Positions 19,388 through 19,554 of a stretch of DNA of 19,554 nt are shown here, piece after piece (within the stretch, counting starts at the first letter, position 1; every line of letters begins with the position of its first letter). The notes beneath the pieces were generated by a model. It saw only the letters and a program-made list of their open reading frames with translations, was not told the origin of the DNA and made no database searches. The DNA is from Entophlyctis helioformis (lineage: Eukaryota > Chytridiomycota > Chytridiomycetes > Chytridiales > Chytriomycetaceae): contig JAHLKH010000332.1 of assembly GCA_025526915.1 (NCBI GenBank), positions 1 to 19,554 on the forward strand, given 5' to 3'. The position numbers and the translations under genes were made by a program.

Positions 19388-19554
19388 CTGGGGTCTCTGT
19401 TGCTGCTCTTACTGACGGTTCGGGTTGGTGGATGTAAAGGGACTTTTGAGGTTTCTGGGCTGGTCTTTGTGTGATTGTTTGTGGACCAAATTTGTGAATC
19501 TCATTGTTTGCCAGTCACGAGGCATCGCTCAACAGCCGCAGTGTCATGACCCAG
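19388..19554 (-). promoter_or_regulatory. Upstream region of the large minus-strand gene
   Basis: This is 167 nt upstream of the minus-strand ATG up to the window edge. It is AT-richer than the coding DNA, with CAAACAAT and CACAAATTTGG stretches on the minus strand. No TATA or CCAAT element was clearly identified. The promoter assignment rests on position only. Confidence 0.3.

Overview
The window is eukaryotic nuclear DNA, GC-rich, with many short spliceosomal introns (about 55-210 nt, GT..AG, several with a CTAAC-type branch site). Low-complexity Ala/Gln/Pro/Ser protein segments and gene content point to a fungus. The combination of a Fanzor gene, a ULS1-type SNF2/RING protein and an ACS with many introns would suit an early-diverging (zoosporic/chytrid-like) fungus, but that placement is inference.

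Layout, left to right. (1) 39-3553 (+): an eight-exon Fanzor gene, the eukaryotic relative of TnpB. It encodes an RNA-guided nuclease of about 999 codons with all three RuvC acidic residues and the zinc ribbon visible. A very long repeat-rich Lys/Ala N-terminal extension precedes the nuclease. Two hairpins directly after the stop codon are candidates for its guide-RNA scaffold. (2) 3554-4228: gene-free DNA between two convergent 3' ends, holding these hairpins and small repeats. (3) 4229-5293 (-): an unrecognised Gln/Ser-rich protein with its own AATAAA signal. (4) 5317-11174 (+): a 12-exon SNF2 helicase/RING ubiquitin ligase of the Rad5/Rad16/ULS1 class. It has three SUMO-interacting motifs, an AT-hook, and two microexons (15 and 10 nt) that encode parts of helicase motifs I and IV. 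Its start codon lies only 23 bp from that of gene 3. (5) 11450-14056 (+): acetyl-CoA synthetase in six exons, broken by one apparent missing base. (6) 14315-19387 (-): a very long, largely disordered protein with a conserved cysteine-rich (CxxC) region. It is readable only by crossing several frame switches.

The genes do not form one pathway. The Fanzor gene is the accessory element; the others look like resident chromosomal genes (SUMO/ubiquitin-directed chromatin remodelling, acetyl-CoA supply, an unknown zinc protein). No transposase or integrase is visible beside the Fanzor gene, but its left flank lies outside the window.

Data-quality note: the helicase gene reads through 1657 codons with no indel. 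ACS needs one correction, Fanzor two that compensate each other, and the last gene about six. Several fall in short homopolymers or short repeats, so assembly errors are at least as likely as true gene decay.
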